This document shows positions 54,383-64,000 of a DNA stretch of 64,000 bases, in pieces; the stretch's first letter is position 1, and each line of letters starts with the position of its first letter. The DNA is from Siphonodentalium dalli (taxonomy: Eukaryota; Mollusca; Scaphopoda; Gadilida; Siphonodentaliidae), in NCBI GenBank assembly GCA_032622095.1, contig CP136061.1, forward strand, positions 61,129,627-61,193,626, written 5' to 3'. The notes under the pieces are model-generated. The model was not told where the DNA came from. It worked only from the letters and a program-made list of their open reading frames with translations, and ran no database searches. The translations under genes were made by a program, and so were the position numbers.

Positions 54383-54673
54383 ATGCAACAAATGAATGAA
54401 TTTGAGCAATGGGTTAGATCAAAATACACTCTTGTGCTCTATGAACAATGCAAACAACATGGTAGTTATAATGGAAATGAATTTATGACTCCAGTGTATT
54501 TTGCACTAACATATGGCTCAAATTCATCAATGTGTTGCATATATTATGATACCCCTTTAAATCAATATCAATCCAATTTATGTGGAAACGAGTCTGTTGA
54601 CTCTCAGTTCCCGTATTACATTATGATAGCAATTGACGTTAGCAGTGAATTCACATTGTTCAATGAAACTTAG
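54383..54673 (+). CDS. unassigned open frame, 96 aa
   Basis: ATG 54383 to TAG 54673. Composition is protein-like (NEFEQWVRSKYTLVLYEQCK, YGSNSSMCCIYYDTPLNQYQ) with five Cys, but I recognise no domain. It contains an LCGN segment as in the 35774 frame, which may be coincidence. It lies between the Helentron-like element and a long inverted-repeat element, so it could be a relic of the DNA into which they inserted. Confidence 0.2.
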   Translation: MQQMNEFEQWVRSKYTLVLYEQCKQHGSYNGNEFMTPVYFALTYGSNSSMCCIYYDTPLNQYQSNLCGNESVDSQFPYYIMIAIDVSSEFTLFNET

Positions 54674-54749
54674 AATTCAGTAATTTCATCATCTTCCAAA
54701 CGGAAATTCATGGATGGGTGTTCTTTTTGTTTTCCCTTGAGCTCAGTTC

Positions 54750-55982
54750 GGTGACTGATTTAGGACATCAACAATATAATTTTATCTCGAAATTTCGACA
54801 TAATGTTTCGAAATTTCGACATGATATATCGATATTTCGAGATGTTATCTCGAAATTTCGAGATAACTTTACATATATACGTTCGTTGGAGTAATACATT
54901 CACATAACATGCAACTTAAATGGAGTGAAAGGACCTCATGTATTTCGATTGCCGCACAACTATACTTAGTGTAGTCCGACTAAACCTGTAAATTTGGGCT
55001 ATAAGTGTCAGCCTTATATTCAGATTCATGTGATTTAGGTGAATATTTATATTGACTTGGAGGTCACCCTACAACACCCTTTGTTTGACCTAAATCGATC
55101 AAGGAGCCGAGAAATGGCATGGATGCCCTATTTGAACCCCTCTGGACGGCGGCAATTTTGGATCGTGTTATCTCCTGTACAATATAATCATGTTTATTTC
55201 TGAATATTTCACTGTCAGCATTATGTTTGTAAATATTGTACAAATAAACAATCAAGCAATCTCAAATAATGTATGAATATGTACTATTTTATTGAGATTA
55301 AACAAATTCAAATATTTAGAATGGCTTGGGGCCACCATACGACACCCTTTCATTTATCTAAATAGATCAAGTGGCCGAGAAATGGCTGGGATGCCATATT
55401 TGAACCCCTCTGGATGATGGTCACTTTGGATCGGGGTGGTGTGAATATTTAGATTGGCTTGGGAGTCACCATACAACACCCTTTATTTTACCTAAATCGG
55501 TCAAGGGACCGAAAAATGGCATGGGTGCCCTATTTGAAACCATCTGGGCGGAGGCCCATTTTGGACCGGGGTGCATGGGGTGTGTGGAAAGAGTGCATTT
55601 GGGGGGCATCTTACAACACCTTTTGTTTTACCTAAACATAAACATTTTCGAATAGAGAAGAAGTAATAAAGAATGGAAGTCCCCTTTGTGAAAACTTAAG
55701 CCTAAAAATCGGGTCTATATATTAAAATGCCGTCTACCAAGAGCTCCAGCAGAAAATCTACACCACCCTAGCTCTGGTTGGAACTCAATTTTTCAACTAT
55801 AGTTGTGCGACAATCGAAATAAGATGAGGTCGAATCTCTCCATTTGAGTTGCACGTGATGTGAATGTATTACTTCAACGAACGTTTATATGTAAAGTTAT
55901 CTCGACATTTCGAGATGTTATCGAGACGTTACGTCGAAATTTCGAGATAATTTTTTTTTTTTTATGTCCTAAATCAGCCACC
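54750..55982. mobile_element. 1.2-kb DNA transposon with ~200-bp inverted ends
   Basis: The left end GGTGACTGATTTAGGACAT and right end ATGTCCTAAATCAGCCACC are inverted, and similarity continues for about 200 bp (TATCTCGAAATTTCGA palindromes, GTTCGTTGGAGTAATACATT / AATGTATTACTTCAACGAAC). The interior has three to four diverged copies of a ~140-bp unit containing CACCATACAACACCCTTT and AAATGGCATGGATGCCCTAT (near 55064, 55333, 55472, 55605). No transposase frame. Confidence 0.88.
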
Positions 55983-56687
55983 GTAGTTCTCAACTTGTAT
56001 AGCATCTTTATTTCGCATCTGGTTTACTCTTTATTGAAATATATTTTAGAAGGACCGGATTTTGTGGATATTTTTCTATTATATTTTATAGCACCACTGA
56101 TCATTTGGTCCCATGATTGTTTTGACTTTAATATTAGTTTTATTGGACGAGTTTTGTTTTCTTCTCTACTTCCTAACGTCCATGACGTCAATTTATTTAT
56201 AAAATAAATTTAAAAAAGCTTCAATTAATATTATTCGTAACTGAAAAGCTCATCCATTTAGGATTTTAAATTATATGCTATCGTTTTTTTTTATAGTCAG
56301 TGAAAAGTGCGTAAAGCCTTTAATCCGGATTAAACCACACGAGGCAGATAACAAGTTGATATCCTCTTCATACTACAAAGTTTCATAAGTTAATTTCTAT
56401 TACTTTATGCATTGCGGATTTAAGTTTCATCAAAACTTTTATGTTAATACCTCGGGAAATTATATTTTCACAACGGAAACTTGGCTAATTCTACGGCAAA
56501 TTAGCAAATTAAGAGCAAACAATTGGTGTTGATATGTGAAAACATTGGACTGACAGTTATTAGTACGGTATTGATATTAATTGAAGTGCGTTGAACCGTA
56601 CAAAAATACCACGGTCTGACAGTTACTGCATGGTTACAGTCTGCCAGTTACCCAAACGGTTTTGTACCGTGGAATATGATACCGCCT
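55983..56687. other. gene-free intronic stretch
   Basis: An open frame to 56207 beginning inside the upstream element encodes hydrophobic residues but no recognised domain. From 56580 short inverted ACGGT/ACCGT motifs occur. Nothing is called. Confidence 0.4.
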
Positions 56688-59631
56688 GGGGTCAATACTA
56701 TGAAACTTTTTCTTTGTAAGAATCTACAATTGTTTGTAAGAAATAACAATTTATCATTCCGCCAATACTATGAACCTACGATTACAAACATAAATCACAA
56801 ATAGTACGTGTTCTTTGTATTTACAAATATCTCCAATCACAAAGAATGTTCGAGTACTATGAAACATAATTTTTCAGTTTTCGCACCCTTAACACGGATA
56901 ATATATATATCTATGATACGCAGGGACGTGGCGACAAGGGGTCGATTCACCCCCTCGGGAAAATATTTTGTCAGCTGGAAATTTCAAGTACAACCCACAG
57001 GGACGTCGCGACAAGGGGGTTGTGTTATGTTTCTCGCTCCAAACATTTTATCAACACGTTCAACAGCTGGAAATTTGATACATGAAACAACATGAATTGG
57101 AAATTTTACAACAACAATAGGTTGAACTTGTTCTGTTATTTTGTTTTTTTCCAACAATTTATTAGGGGGTATGTTTTGTTTTAGACCAACATTTGCATAT
57201 TTACCTCCTTTGGTCAAAAGTTTGGATTGAAATGGCCTATATTTAGAAATTGTCAAACCTTATGGTGTGTCAGCTTGGGTGTGATGTAGCAGTATGTGTT
57301 CCTTGTAACTACTGAAATTACCCAATTTATTGAAAGTTACAACGTTAAGAACTTGTCTAGAATGTCTATATGGTGTCAAACATAAATTGTCGATTTTCAT
57401 ATCCTTAAACCAGAGCATATAACCATCTGACTCGCAGGGATGTAGCCCCCTTATGAAAATGTGTTATCAATGGAAATCTCATAAACAGGGACATGGCGAT
57501 AGTGGTCTTGGGAACACGATGCCTGGCACATTACAGCTGTTCAGAATAGGATGGGGCGAGTAGCCGCCAAATCGTATGAGTCACAACATCTCTGACAAAA
57601 GTTAGTGATTAATACAAATAGTGAGTGATACTTGCGGATTATAGCCAACATTAGCATGTAACATGTACTTACCATAATCAATGATATATCCAAGAATGGA
57701 TAAAAATGACGCGTGTTCCCAATGTGAGTATGATTTTTCGCTCAAGAATGCATTGCGGATTATCCTTTGAGTTTCAATCGTCGACGCGAATGCATTTGGT
57801 CACGGTAAAGGACACGAATACGAAGATGCAAGCACAGTTTTCACAAATGACTAGAGCATAAATGCAGTGACGTGGCAAGTCTCTTTTTTTTTCGAAACGT
57901 CGATATCCAACTGTGTATCCCCACCCCTCAATTATAAACAATTATAAAATTGTTTACCCCGGTTGGCTTCTGATTTCCAAGCTGTAACAGTAAGTTGTGC
58001 ACCCCCGCCCCTTGGATTGGACATATTGACTGAATATGACTAACTTAGTGTTAGTCACAAACGTTTTGAGTAACTTTGGTCAATTATTGGAATTATTTGC
58101 ACATAATTCAGCAACTTTAATTTACGCCTTCCAATTGACTAAGAAAAGTCCCCATTTCTTAGTCGCTATGACTAACATCACCCTAGTAATTTTGATTAAT
58201 GTTATGCCTCAGTCGTGTTGGCTGAACTAAGTCAGTCATCCTGAGGTTTTGTTTTGTTATCAACGTAGAAAAAGAAAAATACTTTCCTCTTGATATACGA
58301 TTCCATCGTTATGTGGAATTTATAGGCATTTTTTTGTTCAAAGGGTGCATATGGAAATTATAGGATGGACACCCGGTCGCCAAACTGAGCCCATATAGCC
58401 ACGTCCCTATCTAGATATATTATAAGATATCGGAGCAGTTTGAAATTATAAAATGACACTCCTATTGGTTTGGTTTGGTTTATTAGGGTTTATCGACGTT
58501 CTAGCCGCTATGCCACACACGACGTTGTCAATTTTACGGATGGAGGAAAGACCACGCAGAGGCTCGATTTCACCGAGAAATCGTCCCACTGCGTGTAGAA
58601 ACCACCGACCACCGGAAAGCAACTGACAAACTTGCCCAGATACACGATTCCGGTCACCCTCCATATGACGGGGTTAGAACCAGCTTCGTCAGCACTGGAC
58701 GGCATGTAACGGTGTAGTGCACCTGTCATTCTACCGACTGGCACTCTACCGCACCACTCCTATAACCGAAACCATTAACACGTCCCTGCTTCGATACACC
58801 CCTCCCGATAAAATGGAGCCACGTTACTGCCTCGATGTGTTATGATAAGAGTAGCGGATCAGTTTGAAATAATAGGATGGTCACAATATATATAATGCTA
58901 TACCATCAAAATAATATTTTTTTTCACAAACTGAATGGTTGTAAATTTGTAATTTGTAAAAACAATGATACCAAAATGTTTGTAGTACTCGGTATTACAC
59001 TGACTTGTACTTACATATATACACACACTACAAACGAACCGTTTAATTGTTAACTTGCGCAGACAAGTGGTCATCAACTTAGCAATCCGTGAACCGATTG
59101 GATAGCTCTGATAAGCGTTCACCTCTCAACTTATGATTGGTTATTTCTTTTGTAACTTTGGCCCGCCGTGATCAAATATAGTGTTAATCATTCACAGGCA
59201 AAGGTTTGCCCGTAAGCAATCTACAATAATCAACAGTAGATCTTTGTGAAATTTGCGAGATTTTGTTAGCTCATCGTTTCATAGTACCGGCGTTCTCACT
59301 AATCACAATATGATAGCACGCATTGTAACTTCCCCATATAAATTGTTGTCAGTTATTTTAGCTCTACATACATGTCCGTCTAATTTGAACTGGTATTCAG
59401 ATAACACTGATAACATGTGCATGGGAGCAGAGTGGGGAGTTAAGTTTTTTCTAAGTTTTACAGCTGCCTTTTAGGGGTTTCACCTCTCGCCCAGTCTAAG
59501 GTATTACAATAATACGGCTAAATTTTCCCTGTACTATGAAACCACTGTGATCGTTAACACAAATTTGTAATTACAAATTAATAAATACAATTTGTATTTA
59601 CAGGTATAAAATTGTTCATAGTATTGACCCC
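56688..59631. mobile_element. 2.9-kb element with GGGGTCAATACTATGAA ends
   Basis: The left end GGGGTCAATACTATGAA (56688) and right end TTCATAGTATTGACCCC (to 59631) are exact inverted 17-mers, followed inward by related Lys/Asn-like AT-rich sequence (TTTGTAAG.. / ..TACAAA). The interior has repeats of GGGACGTGGCGACAAGGGG (about 56923, 56999) and a SINE inserted at 58466. No transposase gene was found. Outside the ends, ACGGT-type motifs are also partly symmetrical, so the true element may be somewhat larger. Confidence 0.65.
58466..58754 (-). mobile_element. tRNA-like SINE, 289 bp
   Basis: On the - strand it starts GTGCGGTAGAGTGCC, has a B-box-like GGTTCTAACCC, and ends in AATAAACCAAACCAAACCAA, a simple-repeat tail typical of SINEs. 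Both flanks carry the same 9-bp CACTCCTAT (58457-58465 and 58755-58763), the target duplication expected of LINE-mediated insertion. It is nested in the 2.9-kb element. Confidence 0.88.
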
Positions 59632-59841
59632 CGACCGTATGTTCTACGGTCAAAAGTTGGCAGACATGTTGCACGGTGCACCGTTAAACTGACGGGCATA
59701 TTTATAACAGTGTAGACAGTTATCATTCCAGAAAATTTAAGCAAAACCTACGAAAGTTGCAAAGTACGCGTATTCGTAATGGTTGAACTGCTTTTTTGAC
59801 AAGCGTGACTCTTATCTTGACGATCTGTGCTCTTTCTTTAG

Positions 59842-60011
59842 GCTCGTATCGAATTTATCACCGGCGAACAGACATCTGCTTGGCTCGAGTTTGGCGTAGA
59901 TGGCGCTGACAAGTATGGATGGTTCATACCCAGTAGACTGGTGAGCAGTGGCTGGCCCGATCTACCACGAGGATCTTATTTGTATTTCGAGATGGAGATT
60001 GCAAGCTGGCA
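59842..60011 (+). CDS. host gene exon 3
   Basis: The acceptor TCTTTCTTTAG|GCTCG and donor GGCA|GTAAGTTT bound a 170-nt exon, in phase 0 from exon 2 and ending in phase 2. It encodes ARIEFITGEQTSAWLEFGVD, then GWFIPSRLVSSGWPDLPRGS and YFEMEIASW, which completes the beta-rich extracellular module begun in exon 2 (the WF..SRL.SS.W.DL block is its most recognisable part). The remaining exons are not visible before the window end. No enzymatic residues are suggested; a binding or recognition ectodomain is the best guess. Confidence 0.82.
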
Positions 60012-60059
60012 GTAAGTTTCCATAATTCTTCCTACATACATGTATAGGCATGCACCCAC

Positions 60060-60120
60060 CGCAAACACACCATCTAAAAAAAACAAACAAACAAACAAAC
60101 AAACAAGCAAACAAACCAAT
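60060..60120. repeat. CAAA microsatellite
   Basis: A run of about eleven ACAA/CAAA units after exon 3, with two interruptions near its 3' end. Confidence 0.85.
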
Positions 60121-60359
60121 GACATCATAGCAACCACAGTGACCATCACGTAGTTAAACTGATTTTAGATTCTCGCGCAAGATGCATATTAACAACCGCT
60201 AAAATCCCCCGAATATTTCCGAGACGATTCGGGATAATTCGGCACGCATGATGACTTCCACACATGTCACTGAATTAACAATATAATGTAATATTTATAT
60301 CAATTAAAACAAATGCATCTCCTGGATTCTGCACCATAGACGCCCAATTATTAACTTAA

Positions 60360-60591
60360 CCCTTCCATGACTGGAGCTTCCTGATTCTGTGCGAAAACCC
60401 TGTGGCAATGCATTCTCTCATATATGAGAGTCTCACACAATGAGCCTAATAATATTTACCTTTACCTTGTAAGCTAGTGCATTGTCTTATATATGCGAGG
60501 CTCCCTATATGAGACCCGCATATATATATAAGAGAATGCACTGGTACAGGATCTTTAATGCTGCACAGGCTCAGCTCCCGTCATGAAAGGG
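60360..60591. mobile_element. 232-bp TTAA-type MITE, CCCTTCCATGACTGGAG family
   Basis: The left end follows TTAA (60356-60359); the right end GTCATGAAAGGG is followed by TCAA. It has the same ends and same internal ATATAAGAGAATGC hairpin module as the element at 28219, but the two are clearly diverged. Confidence 0.82.
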
Positions 60592-60945
60592 TCAAATAAG
60601 GACCATATGTATTTGACTTTGACTGATCGAACCATGCACACCAACTGCAGTCTTTTATTTTGTGTTTCAATTGAAATGTGTATTAAATTAAAATAAGGGG
60701 AAACAATTCAACTTAAACTAAAAATACAAATAAATAAATAGTCACGAAAACGCCTTTTCGAAGCGACAAAGTGACTTATCATTCGCTACTCTGTCATCGG
60801 TTAGTGGTTAGGCCTGTCATCGAAAACCGTTCTATATATGAACCATAACCTATAAAGTATTTGTTTTATCAGGAACCACGATATATAAGCACCAATGTGT
60901 AGGAGAGGTATTGCATGTTGACTGAAATGTCTACCAACACGTTAA

Positions 60946-61337
60946 CCCTTTACCCAACAGAAGGGCCCTGTGCCAATGCATTCTCTTATATATGCGAGTC
61001 GACCATAGGTCGCCTCGCATATATAAGAGAATGCATTGGCTTAACACATTAAAAATTATAAAATTGTTAAAGAATGTAAGAAAAAATGGTAAAAAGTGTT
61101 AAAAAAAGATTTTTGTTAGGCCAATGCATTCTCTTATATATGCGAGGCGACCTATGGTCGACTCGCATATATAAGAGAATGCATTGGCACAGGGCATAAC
61201 TGTAACTATCACAATGTGGTCAAGGAGCCGGTTCCAATGATATCCATATTTGTATGGTTCTATTGAGACAGACCGAAGATATTTTAGGCTGTTGAAGCTT
61301 TATTTGGCCGGTTTTGGCCGGTTTGTTTGGTAAAGGG
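60946..61337. mobile_element. 392-bp TTAA MITE, CCCTTTACCCAACA family, copy B
   Basis: Flanked by intact TTAA on both sides (60942-60945, 61338-61341). Nearly identical to copy A (37878-38269), with the two 69-bp palindromes at 60972-61040 and 61120-61188. Confidence 0.94.
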
Positions 61338-61341
61338 TTAA

Positions 61342-62290
61342 AAGAGATAATTTGTTGAGCGAATTGAGCGGTTGAGTAATGACACATCAGGATATCTGTT
61401 TCTGAATTAACCAACACGTTGATTAAACATTCTGAGAACAATAATTCAATTTACAACGTCTATGGCGGTTTATAGTAGTTATTTAGATATTTTTAATCTA
61501 CGTTTCCCCATCATTTTATATCCAGAACTTCAACAGTCAGATGGGATGAAATGGCCGATAGGTATATCAGAAATCTATCAGCCAGATGTCAGTATCCTGT
61601 GTAGTATACGCATGGTGATATGCGTCATATACACAAAGACAACACGCCCCATATTTTGTATCGACTTTACATGCAGGCGATGTGTATTCAGATGTCGCGT
61701 TTTTGGACGAATGGTCGTCCGTATTAGTTCGACAATTATTGCCTTATGTATTGCGTTGCACGACGGGTTGATCGGCACCGCACACTAAATGAAAAGTGGC
61801 AGTTCTATCGGGGGGGGGGGGGGGTCATTCACTTTTTCCATACATTAGGCCGGGGTGGGTGGGTGTTTCAGCCGCGAAAAAATAACTTTTTTCCAAGTGG
61901 TCACAATTTTTCCCTCTTTCAACATTTCTGCAATATAATTGCCTCAAAGTGTTCAGCATCATTGTTAATGTGTTTATGACACTTAGGGCAGTGCTTAGGG
62001 GGTAGATAGTGTGGATATAGGCATGATGCTTCTCAGAAATCCAGATTACGAACCAACTCTCAGGAATTCGCATTTTACATCCGATCACATTGCCATGTAC
62101 CAATGCTACTGCATGGTTCCATATGAAAATGGACAGTTATGTAGCACATGAATAAACTTTAATGTAAATAAAATGAAAAAAAAGTTATTAATTTATAGCA
62201 TTAATATTTACTCATTATACCTGATCAGACAGACATAATTAGAGGCAAAAACATGGAAATCTCATCATGCTAGAAATTATTTAATCCTAT
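61342..62290. other. gene-free stretch
   Basis: A + strand frame (61462-61788) has an acceptor-like site near 61676 whose phase would suit exon 3, but its product does not continue the recognised module, so it is not called. A 13-G run lies near 61811. Confidence 0.45.
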
Positions 62291-62675
62291 TTAAGTGGGA
62301 GATTTCCATGCAAATCTTCGGAGCGGGAGTTGCAGAGTTTCGCGCGCGTCTGCATGGGTGTGGCTTGGTGTGCTGTTGGAAGCGGCGGGTATTTGTCTGG
62401 CGGGTCCGCTTGGTAAATTATAAAATTTTGCTGTAAATATATTTTTGAGAATTTTTTTCTGGAATTACATCACTTGACCTACATTTGAAAAATCAATATA
62501 AAATTCAAAAATAAATACACCAACATTATAATGGAACAAGTTCCAAGCGGACCCGCCAGATAGATACCTGTTGTTTTCAGTACCACGCCGGGTCGCGCTC
62601 GGGGGTGTGTGTGGCTCTGTGGCTTTTGCTCTGCGGATTTGCATGGAAATCCCCATTCAAACATCCCTCTTAAAG
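62291..62675. mobile_element. ~385-bp foldback MITE
   Basis: The left arm has GAGATTTCCATGCAAATC, GCGCGCG and CTGGCGGGTCCGCTTGG (62300-62412). The right arm has CCAAGCGGACCCGCCAGA, CGCGCTCGGG and GATTTGCATGGAAATCCCC in inverted order (62546-62655). TTAA-like sequence is at both outer edges (TTTAAG, CTTAAA). No coding sequence. Confidence 0.8.
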
Positions 62676-64000
62676 CAACATCCAGTGTTAATTTTTGTTT
62701 GTTTTATTTAGTTGTATTTATTGTTTGTTTATGGCCACAAAATTAAATTTCAAATAAAAGCCATATGGATGCTGATAAATCTGTTAAAAGCCATGGTCTG
62801 AGATAGTATAAGATCTTGTGGATCCAGTATTATTTAGCATAAATGTTTTGCCAAAATTGATATTTTATTATTTTGATACAGTTTTCAGCTGATTACTGAA
62901 AATCAGTGGAAATTTGGTAAAATGTTCATATAACTTGTTTACAAGTCATGCATCAATTAGTCTACAAAAACAAACTGGACAACACTGGGTGCAGCTTTAT
63001 ACGATCTTATCTGTTCTCAGACTGGAATTTATGTTTCATAAATTTTTTCATGCGGTTCTTCTCGATATTGGAATGACTTAGAAGAACCAAAAACGGAAAT
63101 AGGGTAACTGTAATACTGACTATCAAGCTTAAATGGTGTGAAACTACATATTTTGAGGTAAAAAATGGGGTGGGTACCCCGCATGAAATTGGAAAAAATA
63201 TGTTTTTCCTTCAAATAGGGGGGTGGTGGGTACCCAAGAGCCGGAAAAATGTTTTTTCAGCCTACTGTCATGTCACTTTTCTCCGACCCCCTGGTTCTAT
63301 GGGGTCAGTGCCTTGCGGGGGGGGGGGGGCACATTTTGTCATTTTACCTATACATTGCATGGGGTAGGAAAATGCTTGAAAAAATGACGTATAATAAAGG
63401 GCTATTTGTTGTACTCATGTGCACCCCCCCCCCCCCGCCCCACCCCGTGACATCAGTCACGCGCACTTCGATTCTCACCGGACGATTGAAGCAAGCAACG
63501 ACGAGCCTAGTTAGTATGTTGAATGAGACATTTATCCCATTCGGTTAAAGTACTGGACCTGTTCATGCCAACATGTGCAATGCATTGTCACTGAGTACAT
63601 GATGATTAGCTGTGGTAACAGCTAAGCTGTGATAACATACACCAATTACTGATCACTGGGACCTGTATCTAGTACAGTTAGTATGCCATGTATGTGTTAC
63701 TACATTATAATTACAGTATACCGGTACCATAGTACAGTACGAAATAATATGCAGAAATTATAGAACTTTTACTATAGTATGTTTTTGTAATTAGGTAATA
63801 TTATAGTATTCCATGGTGTACCATGCATAGTATACTAAAGTATAATTATAGCTAGTATACTGTAATATATAACCGGTGAAAATAAAACATGGCACTGGTA
63901 TTGTGTATATATACACAACAGTGAACTATAGTAAAACTATAGTTGAGTATAGAAGACCTTCAGTCTGAGAATTGTTCTACAACGAAACCATGGTAAAGTC
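62676..64000. other. gene-free end of window with G/C runs and TATAGTA-rich tract
   Basis: Two GGTGGGTACCC segments lie near 63172 and 63227. Long G (63317-63329) and C (63425-63436) runs surround short open frames that I do not credit. From about 63650 to 63960 the DNA is dense in TATAGTA / AGTATAC / TACAGTA permutations on both strands, a simple-repeat-like tract. Confidence 0.5.

Larger units (their letters stand above)
49331..59841. other. host gene intron 2
   Basis: A 10.5-kb intron between phase-0 sites, filled with repeats listed separately: a LINE relic, MITEs, a Helentron-like element, long inverted-repeat elements and a SINE. No other exon of the host gene was recognised in it. Confidence 0.7.

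Noticed and set aside
61677-61788. Fourth exon of the host gene
   Set aside because: Phase would fit, but the acceptor is mediocre and the peptide does not resemble the expected continuation of the module.
63170-63548. Open frames near the window end
   Set aside because: They run through long G and C homopolymers and have no recognisable domain.

Overview
The window looks like nuclear DNA of a marine invertebrate, probably a lophotrochozoan or another non-vertebrate with a repeat-rich genome. The evidence is an animal-type Polinton (Maverick), one split host gene with consensus GT-AG introns of about 22 kb and 10 kb, a lone C-type-lectin-like exon, and dense non-autonomous DNA transposons (TTAA-flanked MITEs, hAT-like, Harbinger-like, Helentron-like), a LINE remnant and a tRNA-like SINE. 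I cannot name the species.

Region 1 (1-15.7 kb) is a nearly complete Polinton, with all genes on the + strand. In order they are: protein-primed DNA polymerase B; a 195-aa unknown; an A32/FtsK-like packaging ATPase; two basic proteins with a Gly-Gly hydrophobic segment; a 223-aa Polinton-type protein; a DDE integrase with a C-terminal chromodomain; an 87-aa two-span membrane protein; a penton-like minor capsid protein; a small basic pVI/pX-like protein; a double-jelly-roll major capsid protein; a Cys/His protein; and an adenain-like cysteine protease. Integration, packaging, capsid and maturation genes are all open, tightly spaced or overlapping. The polymerase is broken twice: by a frameshift near 1540-1555, and by a 3,201-bp transposon (2199-5399) with 10-bp terminal inverted repeats and unusual palindromic subterminal repeats. 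No Polinton terminal repeats were found, so the left end is at or before the window start and the right end is probably between 15.4 and 15.7 kb.

Region 2 (15.7-27 kb) is repeats and relics: a 3 x 184-bp tandem array running into a 210-bp GC-rich palindrome, oppositely oriented pieces of one repeat-associated protein, a C-type-lectin-like exon on the - strand, a hAT-type MITE with a perfect 8-bp duplication, a decayed ~200-bp tandem array, and TTAA and Harbinger-like MITEs.

Region 3 (27-60 kb) is crossed by a + strand host gene. Exon 1 (27126-27513) encodes a membrane/signal segment and a Cys-rich apple/PAN-like module. Exons 2 (49179-49330) and 3 (59842-60011) encode an extracellular module of a kind I associate with other marine invertebrate proteins. 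Splice phases agree (1/1, then 0/0) and exon 3 ends in phase 2, so the gene runs beyond the window. Its introns hold two related 1.8-3.7-kb inverted-repeat elements, nested insertions, foldback elements, a LINE reverse transcriptase relic, a Helentron-like element, a SINE with a 9-bp duplication, and several MITE families. Two TTAA MITE families share a 69-nt near-perfect hairpin module.

Region 4 (60-64 kb) holds more MITEs, a foldback element, G/C runs and an AT-rich TATAGTA-type repeat. No tRNA, rRNA or CRISPR was found.
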